19,737 nt of DNA from NCBI GenBank assembly GCA_023391285.1, contig JAEWBF010000093.1, positions 1 to 19,737 of the forward strand. The letters run 5' to 3'. Position numbers and translations under genes: made by a program. Position 1 is the stretch's first letter. Each line of letters opens with the position of its first letter. The DNA is from Verrucomicrobiota bacterium. GTDB taxonomy: Bacteria; Verrucomicrobiota; Verrucomicrobiia; Opitutales; Opitutaceae. The notes beneath the pieces are model-generated. The model saw nothing but the letters and a program-made list of their open reading frames with translations. It had not been told where the DNA came from and did no database searches. This document shows, piece after piece, positions 1 to 7,341 of this stretch.

Positions 1-15
1 CTCTCCGAGCGCGCC
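1..15. repeat. Right part of a GC-rich palindromic repeat at the window edge
   Basis: The first 11 bases, CTCTCCGAGCG, are identical to the last 11 bases of the window. Read together, the two ends make a palindrome with arms GGCGCGCT and AGCGCGCC around a CTCCG loop; this edge holds the loop and right arm. The remaining bases up to the first gene at 89 are a C/T-rich leader in which I see no clear promoter. Confidence 0.5.
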
Positions 16-88
16 GGCTCCCCCTTAATCCGCCATTTGCCTCGTCCGAAATCCCGCATCCATTCTCCTCTTAACTTCTTTCTTAACC

Positions 89-748
89 ATGCGACTCCTC
101 CTCTCCTCCCTCACCCTTTGCGCCGCCCTCGTCGTGCCCGCTCAAGCCGCCGACGAAGTCCCGCTGAAACTCGATCTTCCGCGTCCGCTCTTTGTCGGCA
201 CGCCCCGCCCGCTCAAGCTCGCCAACCTCGAAACCCCGCGCGCCGGCCGCCGCCCTGACTTCATGGTCCCCGCCGGCACGCAGCTCCTTTCAAAGGACAA
301 GGAAGTCACCAGCAGCGATCCGCTTCCCATCATCGGCGAACTCTCGTTCGTCACCGACGGCGACAAAGCCGGTAGCGAAGGCACCTACGTCGAACTCGGA
401 CCCGGCGTGCAATGGGTTCAAATCGACCTCGAAAAATCCGCCAAAATCCACGCGATCGTCGTCTGGCATTTTCACTCCCAAGCCCGCGCCTATCACGATG
501 TGATCGCCCAAATCTCCGACGACCCCGAATTCAAGTCCGGCGTCACCACCGTCTACAACAACGACGACAACAACTCCGCCGAACTCGGCGCCGGCAAAGA
601 TCCCGCTTACATCGAAACCTACGAAGGTCGCCTCATCGAGGCGAAGGGAGCCACCGGCCGCTACGTCCGCCTCTACTCCAACGGCAACACCTCCGACGAG
701 CTCAACCACTACGTCGAAGTCGAGGTTTACGGCCAGCCCGCCAAGTAA
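89..748 (+). CDS. Exported protein with a discoidin (F5/8 type C)-like domain
   Basis: This is a 219-residue protein with a clear Sec signal peptide: basic MR, a hydrophobic core to about residue 17, and a likely cut after AQA at residue 20. Residues about 82-216 resemble a discoidin/F5-8 type C beta-sandwich, with a VQIDLEKSAKIHAIVVWHF stretch (110-128), a RYVRLYSNG strand (191-199) and a final VEVEVYG strand (209-215). Such domains usually bind carbohydrate or cell-surface ligands; the ligand here cannot be read from sequence. The protein is probably periplasmic or outer-surface. The ATG gives the complete signal peptide; no Shine-Dalgarno motif precedes it (CTTAACC before ATG). A strong hairpin terminator follows at once, so it looks monocistronic. 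The domain assignment is by pattern only. Confidence 0.8.
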   Translation: MRLLLSSLTLCAALVVPAQAADEVPLKLDLPRPLFVGTPRPLKLANLETPRAGRRPDFMVPAGTQLLSKDKEVTSSDPLPIIGELSFVTDGDKAGSEGTYVELGPGVQWVQIDLEKSAKIHAIVVWHFHSQARAYHDVIAQISDDPEFKSGVTTVYNNDDNNSAELGAGKDPAYIETYEGRLIEAKGATGRYVRLYSNGNTSDELNHYVEVEVYGQPAK

Positions 749-772
749 CCGAACCCTCCATTTCTCCCCTGA

Positions 773-805
773 GGGGCGGGTCTTCGACCCGCCCCTTTTT
801 CTTTT
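773..805 (+). terminator. Rho-independent terminator after the discoidin-like gene
   Basis: A perfect 10-bp stem, GGGGCGGGTC (773-782) and GACCCGCCCC (786-795), with a TTC loop is followed by TTTTTCTTTT. It ends the first gene and separates it from the Agl23-like gene, which starts 30 bp later. The stem is of the same kind as the palindromes at 11588 and 17918. Confidence 0.85.
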
Positions 806-835
806 CCCCCTCCCCGATCCGCACTAACTTCCGTC

Positions 836-2326
836 GTGCTTTCGTCGCTCCATCGCTGGCTCCCCCTGGTTCTTATCGCGACCGCCGCGCTCTGGTTGCG
901 AACCACGGACATCGCCCGCCGACCCATGCACGCCGACGAAGCGAACCAAGCCGTCAAACTCGGCGAGCTCCTCGACACCGGCGATTACGCCTTCGACCCC
1001 GCCGATCATCACGGTCCCACCCTCTACTTCCTCGCCGTCCCCATCGCATGGCTCCGCGGCGAAACGTCCCTCGCCACGCTCACCGAAACCACCGTCCGCC
1101 TCCTCCCCGCGATCGCCGGCACCTTCGCCGTCCTTCTTCTCTCCGCCCTTGCTTCGCCGCCCACCGATGGAGGCGCGGTGCCCTCACCGCGCAACTCCCG
1201 CCTCCTCCCTTTCACCGCCGCGATCTTCCTCACCGTCTCTCCTCCGGCCGTCTACTACTCCCGCTACTTCATCCAAGAAACCCTTCTCCTCGCTTTCACG
1301 CTCGCCGCCTTCCTCTTCGCTCAACGCTGGTGGCGCACCCCGCACGTCCGCTGGGCCCTTCTCGCCGGCGTATCCGCCGGTCTGATGCAGGCCACCAAAG
1401 CTTCCGCTCCGCTCTTCCTCCTCGCCGGAATCCTCGCCGCCCTCCCTTTCGCGTTCCGACACTCGCGTAGCACGGTCAACCTGACCGTGCTCCCTCGCCA
1501 CCTCGCCATTGCCGCCTTCTTCGCCGTTCTCACCGCCGCCGTTTTCTACTCCTCCTTCTTCACCCACCTCGCCGGCCTCCGCGACGCTCTCGCCACCTAC
1601 ACCCACGCCGGCTCCCGCGCCGTCGCCGAGTCCGTTCACCAGAAACCGTTCGCCTACTACTTTGAACTTCTAGCCTTCCACCGTGCCGGTGGCCTCACCT
1701 TCCACCAAATCCCCTTTCTCGTCCTCTCCGCACTCGGAGCCGTCGTCGCCTTCCGCCCCTCCTCGATCTCTCCCCTCCTGCGCTGGGCCTCGATCTACAT
1801 CCTTCTCGTCGGCCTCGCCCTCTCTCTGACACCCTACAAAACCCCGTGGCACGTCATCCATCTGGTTCCCGGCCTCGCTCTCCTCGCCGCCGGCGCCGTC
1901 GCCGTGCTCCGCCCCTGGTGGCTCGCCGCCGCTCTCGGCGCCTTCGCGCTGGCTATCCAAATCAAACAAACCCAACTCGCCGTCTTCCTCCGTCCCGCCG
2001 ACGCCCGCAATCCCTACGCCTACGTCCACAGCTCACCCGACGTCCTGAAACTTCGCGCCCTCGCCGACGCCGCCCTCGCTACGTCCCCTGATGCTCTGAT
2101 CCGCGTGATCGCCACCGAATACTGGCCCATCCCCTGGTATCTCCGCGGCCTCGAGAAAAACGTCGGCTACTGGTCCACGCCGCCCGCTGATTCCAACGCC
2201 GCTCTCGTCATCGCCTCCGCCGACCTCGCCGACTCCGTTCGCGAACATCTCACCGGCACCTACCGCGAATCCCTCGTCGGCCTCCGTCCCGGCGTTCTCT
2301 GCGTCGTCTTTACCCCCGAGCCATGA
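836..2326 (+). CDS. TIGR03663-type polytopic membrane protein (Agl23-like)
   Basis: This 496-residue protein is very hydrophobic, with many predicted membrane helices (about 8-24, 62-74, 88-108, 124-140, 148-164, 174-204, 222-242 and several to about residue 390) and a soluble C-terminal part. The N-terminal loop carries MHADEANQ (31-38) and DHHGPTLYF (57-65), which match the TIGR03663 family, also named flippase activity-associated Agl23. These proteins resemble GT-C/PMT-type glycosyltransferases and are often next to a family 2 glycosyltransferase, as here. The start is GTG, with no upstream Shine-Dalgarno motif; it is the start that gives a complete first helix. The stop overlaps the next start as ATGA. 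Two palindromic repeats lie in frame in loops between helices, at residues 111-120 and 211-221. The likely role is glycan or lipid-linked sugar handling in the inner membrane; the substrate is unknown. Confidence 0.82.
   Translation: MLSSLHRWLPLVLIATAALWLRTTDIARRPMHADEANQAVKLGELLDTGDYAFDPADHHGPTLYFLAVPIAWLRGETSLATLTETTVRLLPAIAGTFAVLLLSALASPPTDGGAVPSPRNSRLLPFTAAIFLTVSPPAVYYSRYFIQETLLLAFTLAAFLFAQRWWRTPHVRWALLAGVSAGLMQATKASAPLFLLAGILAALPFAFRHSRSTVNLTVLPRHLAIAAFFAVLTAAVFYSSFFTHLAGLRDALATYTHAGSRAVAESVHQKPFAYYFELLAFHRAGGLTFHQIPFLVLSALGAVVAFRPSSISPLLRWASIYILLVGLALSLTPYKTPWHVIHLVPGLALLAAGAVAVLRPWWLAAALGAFALAIQIKQTQLAVFLRPADARNPYAYVHSSPDVLKLRALADAALATSPDALIRVIATEYWPIPWYLRGLEKNVGYWSTPPADSNAALVIASADLADSVREHLTGTYRESLVGLRPGVLCVVFTPEP
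1167..1192. repeat. Palindromic repeat inside the Agl23-like gene (copy 1 of the GCGCGGTG family)
   Basis: GCGCGGTG (1173-1180), loop CCCT, CACCGCGC (1185-1192). The 17 bases at 1167-1183 are identical to 13224-13240, and the core recurs at 15544. Here it is translated as DGGAVPSPRN in a loop between two membrane helices. The other two copies are intergenic. Confidence 0.75.
1467..1491. repeat. Palindromic repeat inside the Agl23-like gene (GTAGCACGGTCA type)
   Basis: A perfect 10-bp inverted repeat: AGCACGGTCA (1469-1478), loop ACC, TGACCGTGCT (1482-1491), preceded by GT so that it begins GTAG like other palindromes in this window. It is translated as RSTVNLTVLPR in a loop between membrane helices. 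Confidence 0.7.
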
Positions 2327-3051
2327 CGACCTCTCCGCGCCATTCCCTCGTCGTGCCGCTCTACAACGAAGCCGGCAACATCCTCCCGCTCCTCGAAGCC
2401 GCCGTGCCCGTCCTTGCTTCCTTCCCCGGCGATTTCGAAATCATCCTCGTCGACGACGGCAGCGCCGACGCCACTCCCGACGAACTCCGCACCGCCGCCG
2501 CCCGTTGGCCGCAACTCCGCTCCATTCGCCACCCGCAAAACCGCGGCCAAGCCGCCGCCCTCCTCACCGGCCTGCACGCCGCCCGCGGCGAACTCATCTT
2601 CACGATGGACGGCGATGGCCAAAACGACCCGCGCGATTTCCCGCTCCTCTACACGCCTGTCGCCGCCGGCGCCTTCGACGTCATGTGCGGCTGGCGCGTC
2701 GATCGCCACGATTCTCTCGTTCGTCGTTTTATGTCCCGCCTCGGCAACTTCGTCCGCCGCCTCGTCCTCGACGATCATCTTCACGATGCCGGCTGCCAGC
2801 TCCGCGTGATGCGCCGCGAAGTCATTTCCGCGCTCTTCCCGGTCGACCTGATGCAATCCTTCCTCCCGTCGATCGCCAACGCCGCCGGTTTCCGCGTCGG
2901 CGAAATCCCCGTCCGCCACCACCCGCGCCGCCACGGCCGCGCCCACTTTGGCCTCCGCCAACTCTGGTGGCGCCCTTTCGTCGCCATGTTCCGCGTTCGC
3001 CGACAGCTCCGCACCCTCCCTAAACGTTCCCAGCCCCAATCGGAACTGTGA
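2323..3051 (+). CDS. Family 2 glycosyltransferase (DPM1/ArnC-like)
   Basis: This 242-residue protein has a GT-A fold pattern. LVVPLYNEAGNI (9-20) and ILVDDGSAD (41-49) form the nucleotide-sugar site, TMDGDGQNDP (94-103) contains the DxD-type metal motif (D96, D98), and DAGCQLRVMRR (155-165) is typical of dolichyl/undecaprenyl-phosphate hexose transferases. Such enzymes transfer a sugar from UDP- or GDP-sugar to a polyprenyl phosphate at the cytoplasmic membrane face. There is no C-terminal membrane segment, so it probably depends on its membrane partner. Its ATG overlaps the stop of the Agl23-like gene by 4 bases, which suggests translational coupling and a shared pathway: one makes the lipid-linked sugar and the other may use it. 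Only 7 bp separate its end from the convergent methyltransferase gene. The sugar is not known. Confidence 0.88.
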   Translation: MTTSPRHSLVVPLYNEAGNILPLLEAAVPVLASFPGDFEIILVDDGSADATPDELRTAAARWPQLRSIRHPQNRGQAAALLTGLHAARGELIFTMDGDGQNDPRDFPLLYTPVAAGAFDVMCGWRVDRHDSLVRRFMSRLGNFVRRLVLDDHLHDAGCQLRVMRREVISALFPVDLMQSFLPSIANAAGFRVGEIPVRHHPRRHGRAHFGLRQLWWRPFVAMFRVRRQLRTLPKRSQPQSEL

Positions 3052-3058
3052 TACTCCA

Positions 3059-4276
3059 CTACTCCACACTCACCACATAACCGCGCAGATACTCGCTCTC
3101 CGGCATCGTGACCAACACCGGATGATCCGCCGGCTGATGACAAAATTCCAACACGCGCACCTTCCGCCGCGCGTCCACCGCCGCCGCCGCAATCACCCCG
3201 CGCAGTTCCGCATCGTGCATGTGATGCGAACATGAATACGTCGCCAGCACCCCGCTTGATGCCAGCCGCTGCATCGCTCGCAAATTGATCTCCTTGTAAC
3301 CTCGCAGCGCTCCTTCCAACGCGCTCTTCGATTTCGCAAACGGCGGCGGATCCAGCACAATCACGTCCCATAACGCCTCTCCCGACCGCGCCGGGTCGTT
3401 GAACCAATCAAAAACATTCGCCACGCGAAACTCCGCGCGCACCCCGTTTCGCTCCGCGTTCTTCCGCGCCGCCGCGATCGCCTCCTCCGCGCTGTCCAAC
3501 CCAAGCACGTCCGCCGCTCCCGCCCGCGCCGCGTGCAACGCAAACGGCCCCTGATTACAAAACGCATCCAGCACTCGCTTCCCCGCGCAATACTTCGCGA
3601 CCACCGCGTGCTGCTCCCGCTGATCCAAATAAAAACCCGTCTTTTGCCCGCCCGCCAAATCCAGCCAATACTCGAACCCGTCGATCTTCACCCACCTCGG
3701 CTCCCAAGGTCTTCCCGACCGCGTGTGAACCTCGGACGGCAAACCTTCCAACCGCCGAATCGGCGCGTCGTTCCGAAACACGATCTCCGCCGGCTTCAAT
3801 ACTTCCGCCAACACCTCCCCGATCATCTCCGCCCGCTGCTCCATCGCGAGCGTCTGAATCTGCACCACCAACGTCTCTCCAAAGCGATCCACCACCACGC
3901 CCGGCAAATCATCCGACTCCGACCACACCACGCGCCCGCACTCTTCGTCGCTCCCTTCACCTGCTCTTCGGGTCACCGCTCGCTCCACCGCCCCTCGCAC
4001 ATACATGCGATCCAACTCCACTCGCTCCCGACTCAATCGCCGCCAAACGATCTGCGACTTCGAATTATAAATCCCACTCCCCACAAACCGACCGCTGCGG
4101 TCGCGGCACTCCACCACCGCTCCGTCGTTTTCCGCGCCCAACAACGCTTCCACTTCATTCGCAAACACCCACGGGTGTCCCGCGAGCACGCGCGGCTTCG
4201 CATTCGGTTTAAGTTTCAAAAACGGCGTTGCACTCACGCCGCCACGCTTGTCGTTCGCGCCCTCATCGCCACGCAA
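3059..4276 (-). CDS. RlmI-like class I SAM-dependent 23S rRNA (cytosine-C5) methyltransferase
   Basis: The protein has up to 405 residues in the layout of RlmI/YccW: an N-terminal PUA-like domain with GHPWVFANE (33-41) and RFVGSGIYNSKS (63-74), then a Rossmann methyltransferase domain. Key motifs are QKTGFYLDQR (211-220), the SAM-binding DAFCNQGPFALHAA (237-250), LGLD (258-261) and DPPPFAKSK (309-317). The C-terminal part has the TYSCSHHM stretch, whose cysteine fits the catalytic position of the family. The listed start is TTG at 4276. A GTG at 4237 (giving VSATPFLKLKPNAKPR) fits the family N-terminus as well or better; neither has a Shine-Dalgarno motif. Its exact target base cannot be told from sequence. 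Two tiny membrane-protein genes lie upstream on the same strand and may be co-transcribed. Confidence 0.85.
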   Translation of the reverse strand: MRGDEGANDKRGGVSATPFLKLKPNAKPRVLAGHPWVFANEVEALLGAENDGAVVECRDRSGRFVGSGIYNSKSQIVWRRLSRERVELDRMYVRGAVERAVTRRAGEGSDEECGRVVWSESDDLPGVVVDRFGETLVVQIQTLAMEQRAEMIGEVLAEVLKPAEIVFRNDAPIRRLEGLPSEVHTRSGRPWEPRWVKIDGFEYWLDLAGGQKTGFYLDQREQHAVVAKYCAGKRVLDAFCNQGPFALHAARAGAADVLGLDSAEEAIAAARKNAERNGVRAEFRVANVFDWFNDPARSGEALWDVIVLDPPPFAKSKSALEGALRGYKEINLRAMQRLASSGVLATYSCSHHMHDAELRGVIAAAAVDARRKVRVLEFCHQPADHPVLVTMPESEYLRGYVVSVE

Positions 4277-4335
4277 AAATTCAACCCGCCCGTCCGGTCA
4301 GTTATCCGCGCCCGCGTTCGGCCACGGGCGCCCCT

Positions 4336-4464
4336 TCAACACGAACCTTCTTCCTCCGAGCTCTCGTAGTCGTAGCCCGCGTTCCCCTTCGTGGTCACCA
4401 ACGCCAGGCCAAAGGTCATGGCGAAGCAGAAAAATGCCAGAAGGCTCAAGATCACCTTGATCAT
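4336..4464 (-). CDS. Small single-helix membrane protein, 42 residues, unknown function
   Basis: The start ATG at 4464 follows GGGAGGGGAG directly, the clearest ribosome binding site in the window, so I prefer it to the longer reading frame from 4527. The product begins with MIKVILSLLAFFCFAMTFG, a hydrophobic segment spanning residues about 2-24, followed by TTKGNAGYDYESSEEEGSC, an acidic tail with a GYDYE motif. It has one membrane segment and probably a periplasmic or cytoplasmic acidic tail. It is in tandem with another tiny membrane protein (4540-4698) whose tail starts with the similar GYEDEE. I recognise no family. It lies 60 bp before the TTG start of the RlmI-like gene, so co-transcription is possible. 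Confidence 0.6.
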   Translation of the reverse strand: MIKVILSLLAFFCFAMTFGLALVTTKGNAGYDYESSEEEGSC

Positions 4465-4473
4465 CTCCCCTCC
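4453..4473 (-). promoter_or_regulatory. Strong Shine-Dalgarno site fixing the start of the 42-residue protein
   Basis: On the minus strand the bases before the ATG at 4464 are GGGAGGGGAG, containing GGAGG about 4 bases before the start. Most other genes in the window have no such site, so this decides the start and supports the small gene being translated. Confidence 0.6.
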
Positions 4474-4539
4474 CATCGGCCCAACCGCGAAAACTTTAGC
4501 TCTTTCTCGCGCCCCGCAGCCCGTCACCGCCCACCGGCT

Positions 4540-4698
4540 TCACCGCTCCGACGTATCCACCACGCGAATGCCGTAGTGAAAACCTTCCTCGTCCTCGTAG
4601 CCCACCGGCGCCTCCAGCGCAGCCGTGACCATTTTCGTCACGGCAAACACATACGCGATGGCGAAGGAAAGAGTAAGATAGGGTATCAGGGAAAGCAT
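4540..4698 (-). CDS. Small single-helix membrane protein, 52 residues, unknown function
   Basis: An ATG at 4698 opens a 52-residue frame on the minus strand that ends in TGA at 4540-4542. The product starts MLSLIPYLTLSFAIAYVFAV, one membrane helix to about residue 27, and continues with GYEDEEGFHYGIRVVDTSER, an acidic then mixed tail. In-frame stops TGA and TAA lie 39-48 bases upstream and no other good start exists, so the start is fixed. No Shine-Dalgarno motif is seen. The helix-then-GYEDEE layout echoes the neighbour at 4336-4464 (helix then GYDYE), which suggests two related or cooperating subunits. I recognise no family, and no function is proposed. It is the first gene of a minus-strand group facing away from the RF3 gene. 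Confidence 0.5.
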   Translation of the reverse strand: MLSLIPYLTLSFAIAYVFAVTKMVTAALEAPVGYEDEEGFHYGIRVVDTSER

Positions 4699-4794
4699 GA
4701 GAATACGGTAGTCACTTTTCCCAAAAAGCGAACTGGGTTTTTATCAGGCCCATTTAGTTGACGCGTTTCTTACAACCCGCCCTTCGCGCAAAAT

Positions 4795-4825
4795 CGTTCT
4801 CGTTCTCCTTCTCGTTCTTCGTTCT
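4795..4825 (+). repeat. Short tandem CGTTCT repeat upstream of the RF3 gene
   Basis: Five copies of CGTTCT, one changed to CCTTCT and one offset by an extra T, lie 54-84 bp before the RF3 start in the gap between divergent genes. The whole gap 4699-4878 is otherwise T-rich near the small genes and C/T-rich near RF3; I see no confident promoter. Confidence 0.6.
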
Positions 4826-4878
4826 CGTCGGCTTTTCCGCCCTTCGAAACACCTTCGCCCGCTCTCGCCTCCGGCTCC

Positions 4879-6522
4879 ATGTCTCCCGCCCAAGAAATCG
4901 CCCGCCGTCGCACGTTCGCCATCATTTCGCACCCCGACGCCGGCAAGACCACGCTCACCGAGAAATTCCTCCTCTACGGCAACGCCATCCACCTCGCCGG
5001 CTCCGTGACCGCTCGCAAACAGCAGCGCTCCACCGCCTCCGACTGGATGGAACTCGAAAAACAACGCGGCATTTCGATCAGCTCCACCGTCCTGCAATTC
5101 GACTACACGGGCTACGCCGTCAATCTCCTCGACACCCCCGGCCACAAAGACTTCTCGGAAGACACCTACCGCGTCCTCACCGCCGTCGATGCAGCCTTGA
5201 TGGTCATCGACGCGGCGAAGGGCGTTGAAGCCCAGACTCGCAAACTCTTCGAGGTCTGCCGCCGCCGCGGAGTTCCCATCTTCACATTCATGAACAAATG
5301 CGACCGCCCGACGCGTAACCCGCTCGAGCTGCTCGACGAACTCGAAAGCGTCCTCGGTCTGCAGTCCTCCCCCGTCATCTGGCCGCTCGGCAACGGCCCG
5401 TCGTTCCGCGGTGTATTCGATCGCCGGACACGCCAGGTTCACCTTTTCGAACGCGTTCCCGGCGGCGCCTACCAGGCACCCGTCGAGGTCGCGTCGCTCG
5501 ACGATCCGATCGTTCGCGCCAAACTCGACGACTACACCTACGAACAGGTGAAGGAACAACTCGAGATGCTCGACGGCGCTGGCCACCCGTTCGATCTCTC
5601 CGCCGTCCGCGAGGGCCAGCAAACCCCCGTCTACTTCGGCAGCGCCGTCAACAATTTCGGCATCCAACTCCTCCTCGACGGCTTCCTCAAAGATTCCGTC
5701 CCCCCCGCCCCCCGCCGCTCAGCAAAGCCTGCTCTCAACTCTCAACCCTCAACTCTCAACCCCGATTCGATCGTCCCCGTCACCCACGACCGCTTCTCCG
5801 CCTTCGTCTTCAAGATCCAGGCCAACATGGATCCAAAGCACCGCGACCGCATCGCCTTCGTGCGCATCTGCTCCGGCAAGTTCGAACGCGACATGACCGT
5901 CGTCCACCAACGCACCGGCAAAACCGTCCGCCTGTCGTCCTCCCACAAACTTTTCGGCCAGGAGCGCGAAACCGTCGACGAAGCCTGGCCCGGCGACGTC
6001 ATCGGCCTCGTCGGCCACAGCGATTTCCACATCGGCGACACCCTCACCGAGGACAAATCCATCGTCTTCGACGAAATCCCGCGCTTTCCGCCCGAGGTCT
6101 TCACCTTCATCTCCAACCCGAATCCTTCCGACGCGAAAAAATTCCGCGCCGGCCTCGATCAACTCCTGCAAGAAGGCGTCGTTCAATCCATCACCCTCCG
6201 CGCCGGCATGACGACCGCTACCCTCCTCGCCGCCGTCGGTGTGCTCCAATTCGAAGTCGTCCAATACCGCCTCCAATCGGAATACAACGCCGCCTCTCGC
6301 CTCGATCCCGCGCCTTGGACGCTGATGAAATGGCTCTCGCCCAAAGAGCCCGGTAACAAACTTCCGGATACGTCCACCTTCATCGCCCCGAGCGGCGTGG
6401 CGTTCGGCACCGACAAGCTCGACCAGCCCGTCGGACTTTTCCCCAACGAATGGACGATGCGTTATTTCGTGGAAAAAAACCCCGGCGTGCAGCTCCACGA
6501 TCTCCCGCTCGAACAGCTCTAA
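4879..6522 (+). CDS. prfC: Peptide chain release factor 3 (RF3)
   Basis: This 547-residue GTPase recycles RF1 and RF2 from the ribosome after termination. It has all G motifs: HPDAGKT (18-24), DTPGHKDF (85-92) and NKCD (139-142), and the switch I region has the RF3-type RKQQRSTASDWMELEKQRGIS (46-66). Domain II begins near FSAFVFKIQANMDPKHRDR, which is diagnostic of RF3, and domain III carries GVLQFEVVQYRLQSEY. The family is usually about 530 residues. The extra length sits in the linker between domains I and II, where the DNA is a repeat (5732-5760) encoding ALNSQPSTLN. The ATG is preceded by no Shine-Dalgarno motif. The gene is divergent from the tiny membrane-protein genes and is followed by a 116-bp gap, so it is probably transcribed alone. 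Confidence 0.97.
   Translation: MSPAQEIARRRTFAIISHPDAGKTTLTEKFLLYGNAIHLAGSVTARKQQRSTASDWMELEKQRGISISSTVLQFDYTGYAVNLLDTPGHKDFSEDTYRVLTAVDAALMVIDAAKGVEAQTRKLFEVCRRRGVPIFTFMNKCDRPTRNPLELLDELESVLGLQSSPVIWPLGNGPSFRGVFDRRTRQVHLFERVPGGAYQAPVEVASLDDPIVRAKLDDYTYEQVKEQLEMLDGAGHPFDLSAVREGQQTPVYFGSAVNNFGIQLLLDGFLKDSVPPAPRRSAKPALNSQPSTLNPDSIVPVTHDRFSAFVFKIQANMDPKHRDRIAFVRICSGKFERDMTVVHQRTGKTVRLSSSHKLFGQERETVDEAWPGDVIGLVGHSDFHIGDTLTEDKSIVFDEIPRFPPEVFTFISNPNPSDAKKFRAGLDQLLQEGVVQSITLRAGMTTATLLAAVGVLQFEVVQYRLQSEYNAASRLDPAPWTLMKWLSPKEPGNKLPDTSTFIAPSGVAFGTDKLDQPVGLFPNEWTMRYFVEKNPGVQLHDLPLEQL
5732..5760 (+). repeat. CTCAACTCTCAAC repeat inserted in frame in prfC
   Basis: The motif CTCAACTCTCAAC occurs twice in succession, joined by a C (CTCAACCCTCAAC at the junction). 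It encodes residues 285-294 of RF3, in the linker between the GTPase domain and domain II. The low-complexity sequence is unlike the rest of the gene. Confidence 0.75.
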
Positions 6523-6547
6523 TCCTATTGAGTAGCTGCGCGCGCAC

Positions 6548-6652
6548 ATGCCTGCGCGTCCGTCCCCAAGCTCCTCGGGTAACCGGCTCCTTTTCCCGCG
6601 TTGACCGCCCATCATCGCGCGCTGCTTTGTAGCAGCCGATGCCCGCGCGTCC
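6548..6652 (+). repeat. Direct repeat ATGCC(T/C)GCGCGTCC around the YdeI-like start
   Basis: ATGCCTGCGCGTCC at 6548-6561 and ATGCCCGCGCGTCC at 6639-6652 differ by one base. The second is the start of the YdeI-like gene. Both follow a GTAGC stretch (6532 and 6629), so the upstream copy looks like another dispersed GTAG-type repeat, with an imperfect stem. The rest of the gap 6523-6638 shows no clear promoter or terminator. Confidence 0.4.
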
Positions 6653-7223
6653 CAACGCAGCCAAACCGCGTTTCTTCTCCACCGCCGCCGCGTTCCGCAC
6701 GTGGCTTGAACAAAATCACGCCACCGCCTCCGAACTCTGGGTCGGTTACTACAAAAAAGCCTCCGGGCGCGTCGCCCTCACTTATCGCGAAGCCGTCGAC
6801 GAAGCGCTCTGCTTCGGCTGGATCGACGGGCTCGCGAAATCGATCGACGCCGACCGCTACATGCAGCGTTTCACGCCGCGCCGCCCCGGCAGCAACTGGA
6901 GTCTCGTCAACCTCCGCAACGTCGCGCGCCTGAAATCCGCCGGTCGCATGCACCCCGCCGGCCTCGCCGCATTCGCCGCCCGCATCGAAAACAAAACCGG
7001 CGTCTACTCCTTCGAAAATCGCCCCGAAAAACTTCCTCCCTCCCTCGAAAGATCCTTCCGCGCTCACCCTGCCGCCTGGACATTCTTCTCCGCTCAACCT
7101 CCCGGCTACCGCCGCACCGCCATCTGGTGGATCGTGAGCGCCAAGCAAGAAGCCACACGCCAGCGCCGGCTCGCCCAACTCATCGCCACGTCCGCCGCCC
7201 GGCGCCGCCTTGGCGACAAGTAG
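6639..7223 (+). CDS. YdeI/OmpD-associated (OmdA) family protein
   Basis: This 194-residue protein matches the YdeI/OmdA-like family by pattern. The N-terminal half has FRTWLEQNHATASELWVGYYKKASGR and LTYREAVDEALCFGWIDG (residues about 19-66), then RYMQRFTPRRPGSNWS, and it ends in a conserved helix with RRTAIWWIVSAKQEATRQRR. Family members have been linked to protection from antimicrobial peptides or bacteriocins in Bacteroides and Salmonella, but the biochemical role is unclear. There is no signal peptide, so it should be cytoplasmic. The ATG at 6639 is inside a repeat-like GATGCCCGCGCGTCC and lacks a Shine-Dalgarno motif; the next in-frame ATG would remove the conserved N-terminus. The TAG stop is part of a GTAGCCGC stretch, as in the dispersed GTAG repeats. 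Confidence 0.85.
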   Translation: MPARPNAAKPRFFSTAAAFRTWLEQNHATASELWVGYYKKASGRVALTYREAVDEALCFGWIDGLAKSIDADRYMQRFTPRRPGSNWSLVNLRNVARLKSAGRMHPAGLAAFAARIENKTGVYSFENRPEKLPPSLERSFRAHPAAWTFFSAQPPGYRRTAIWWIVSAKQEATRQRRLAQLIATSAARRRLGDK

Positions 7224-7341
7224 CCGCAAAACGGCAGCGAGCCGACGCAACGTCAGACTTTTGCTAACCGCCTTCGTCCCACCACCGTTTTTCTCCCGCT
7301 TTCCTCTCGCCCGGCCGCGCGAAACGACTCTTGTTCCGCGC

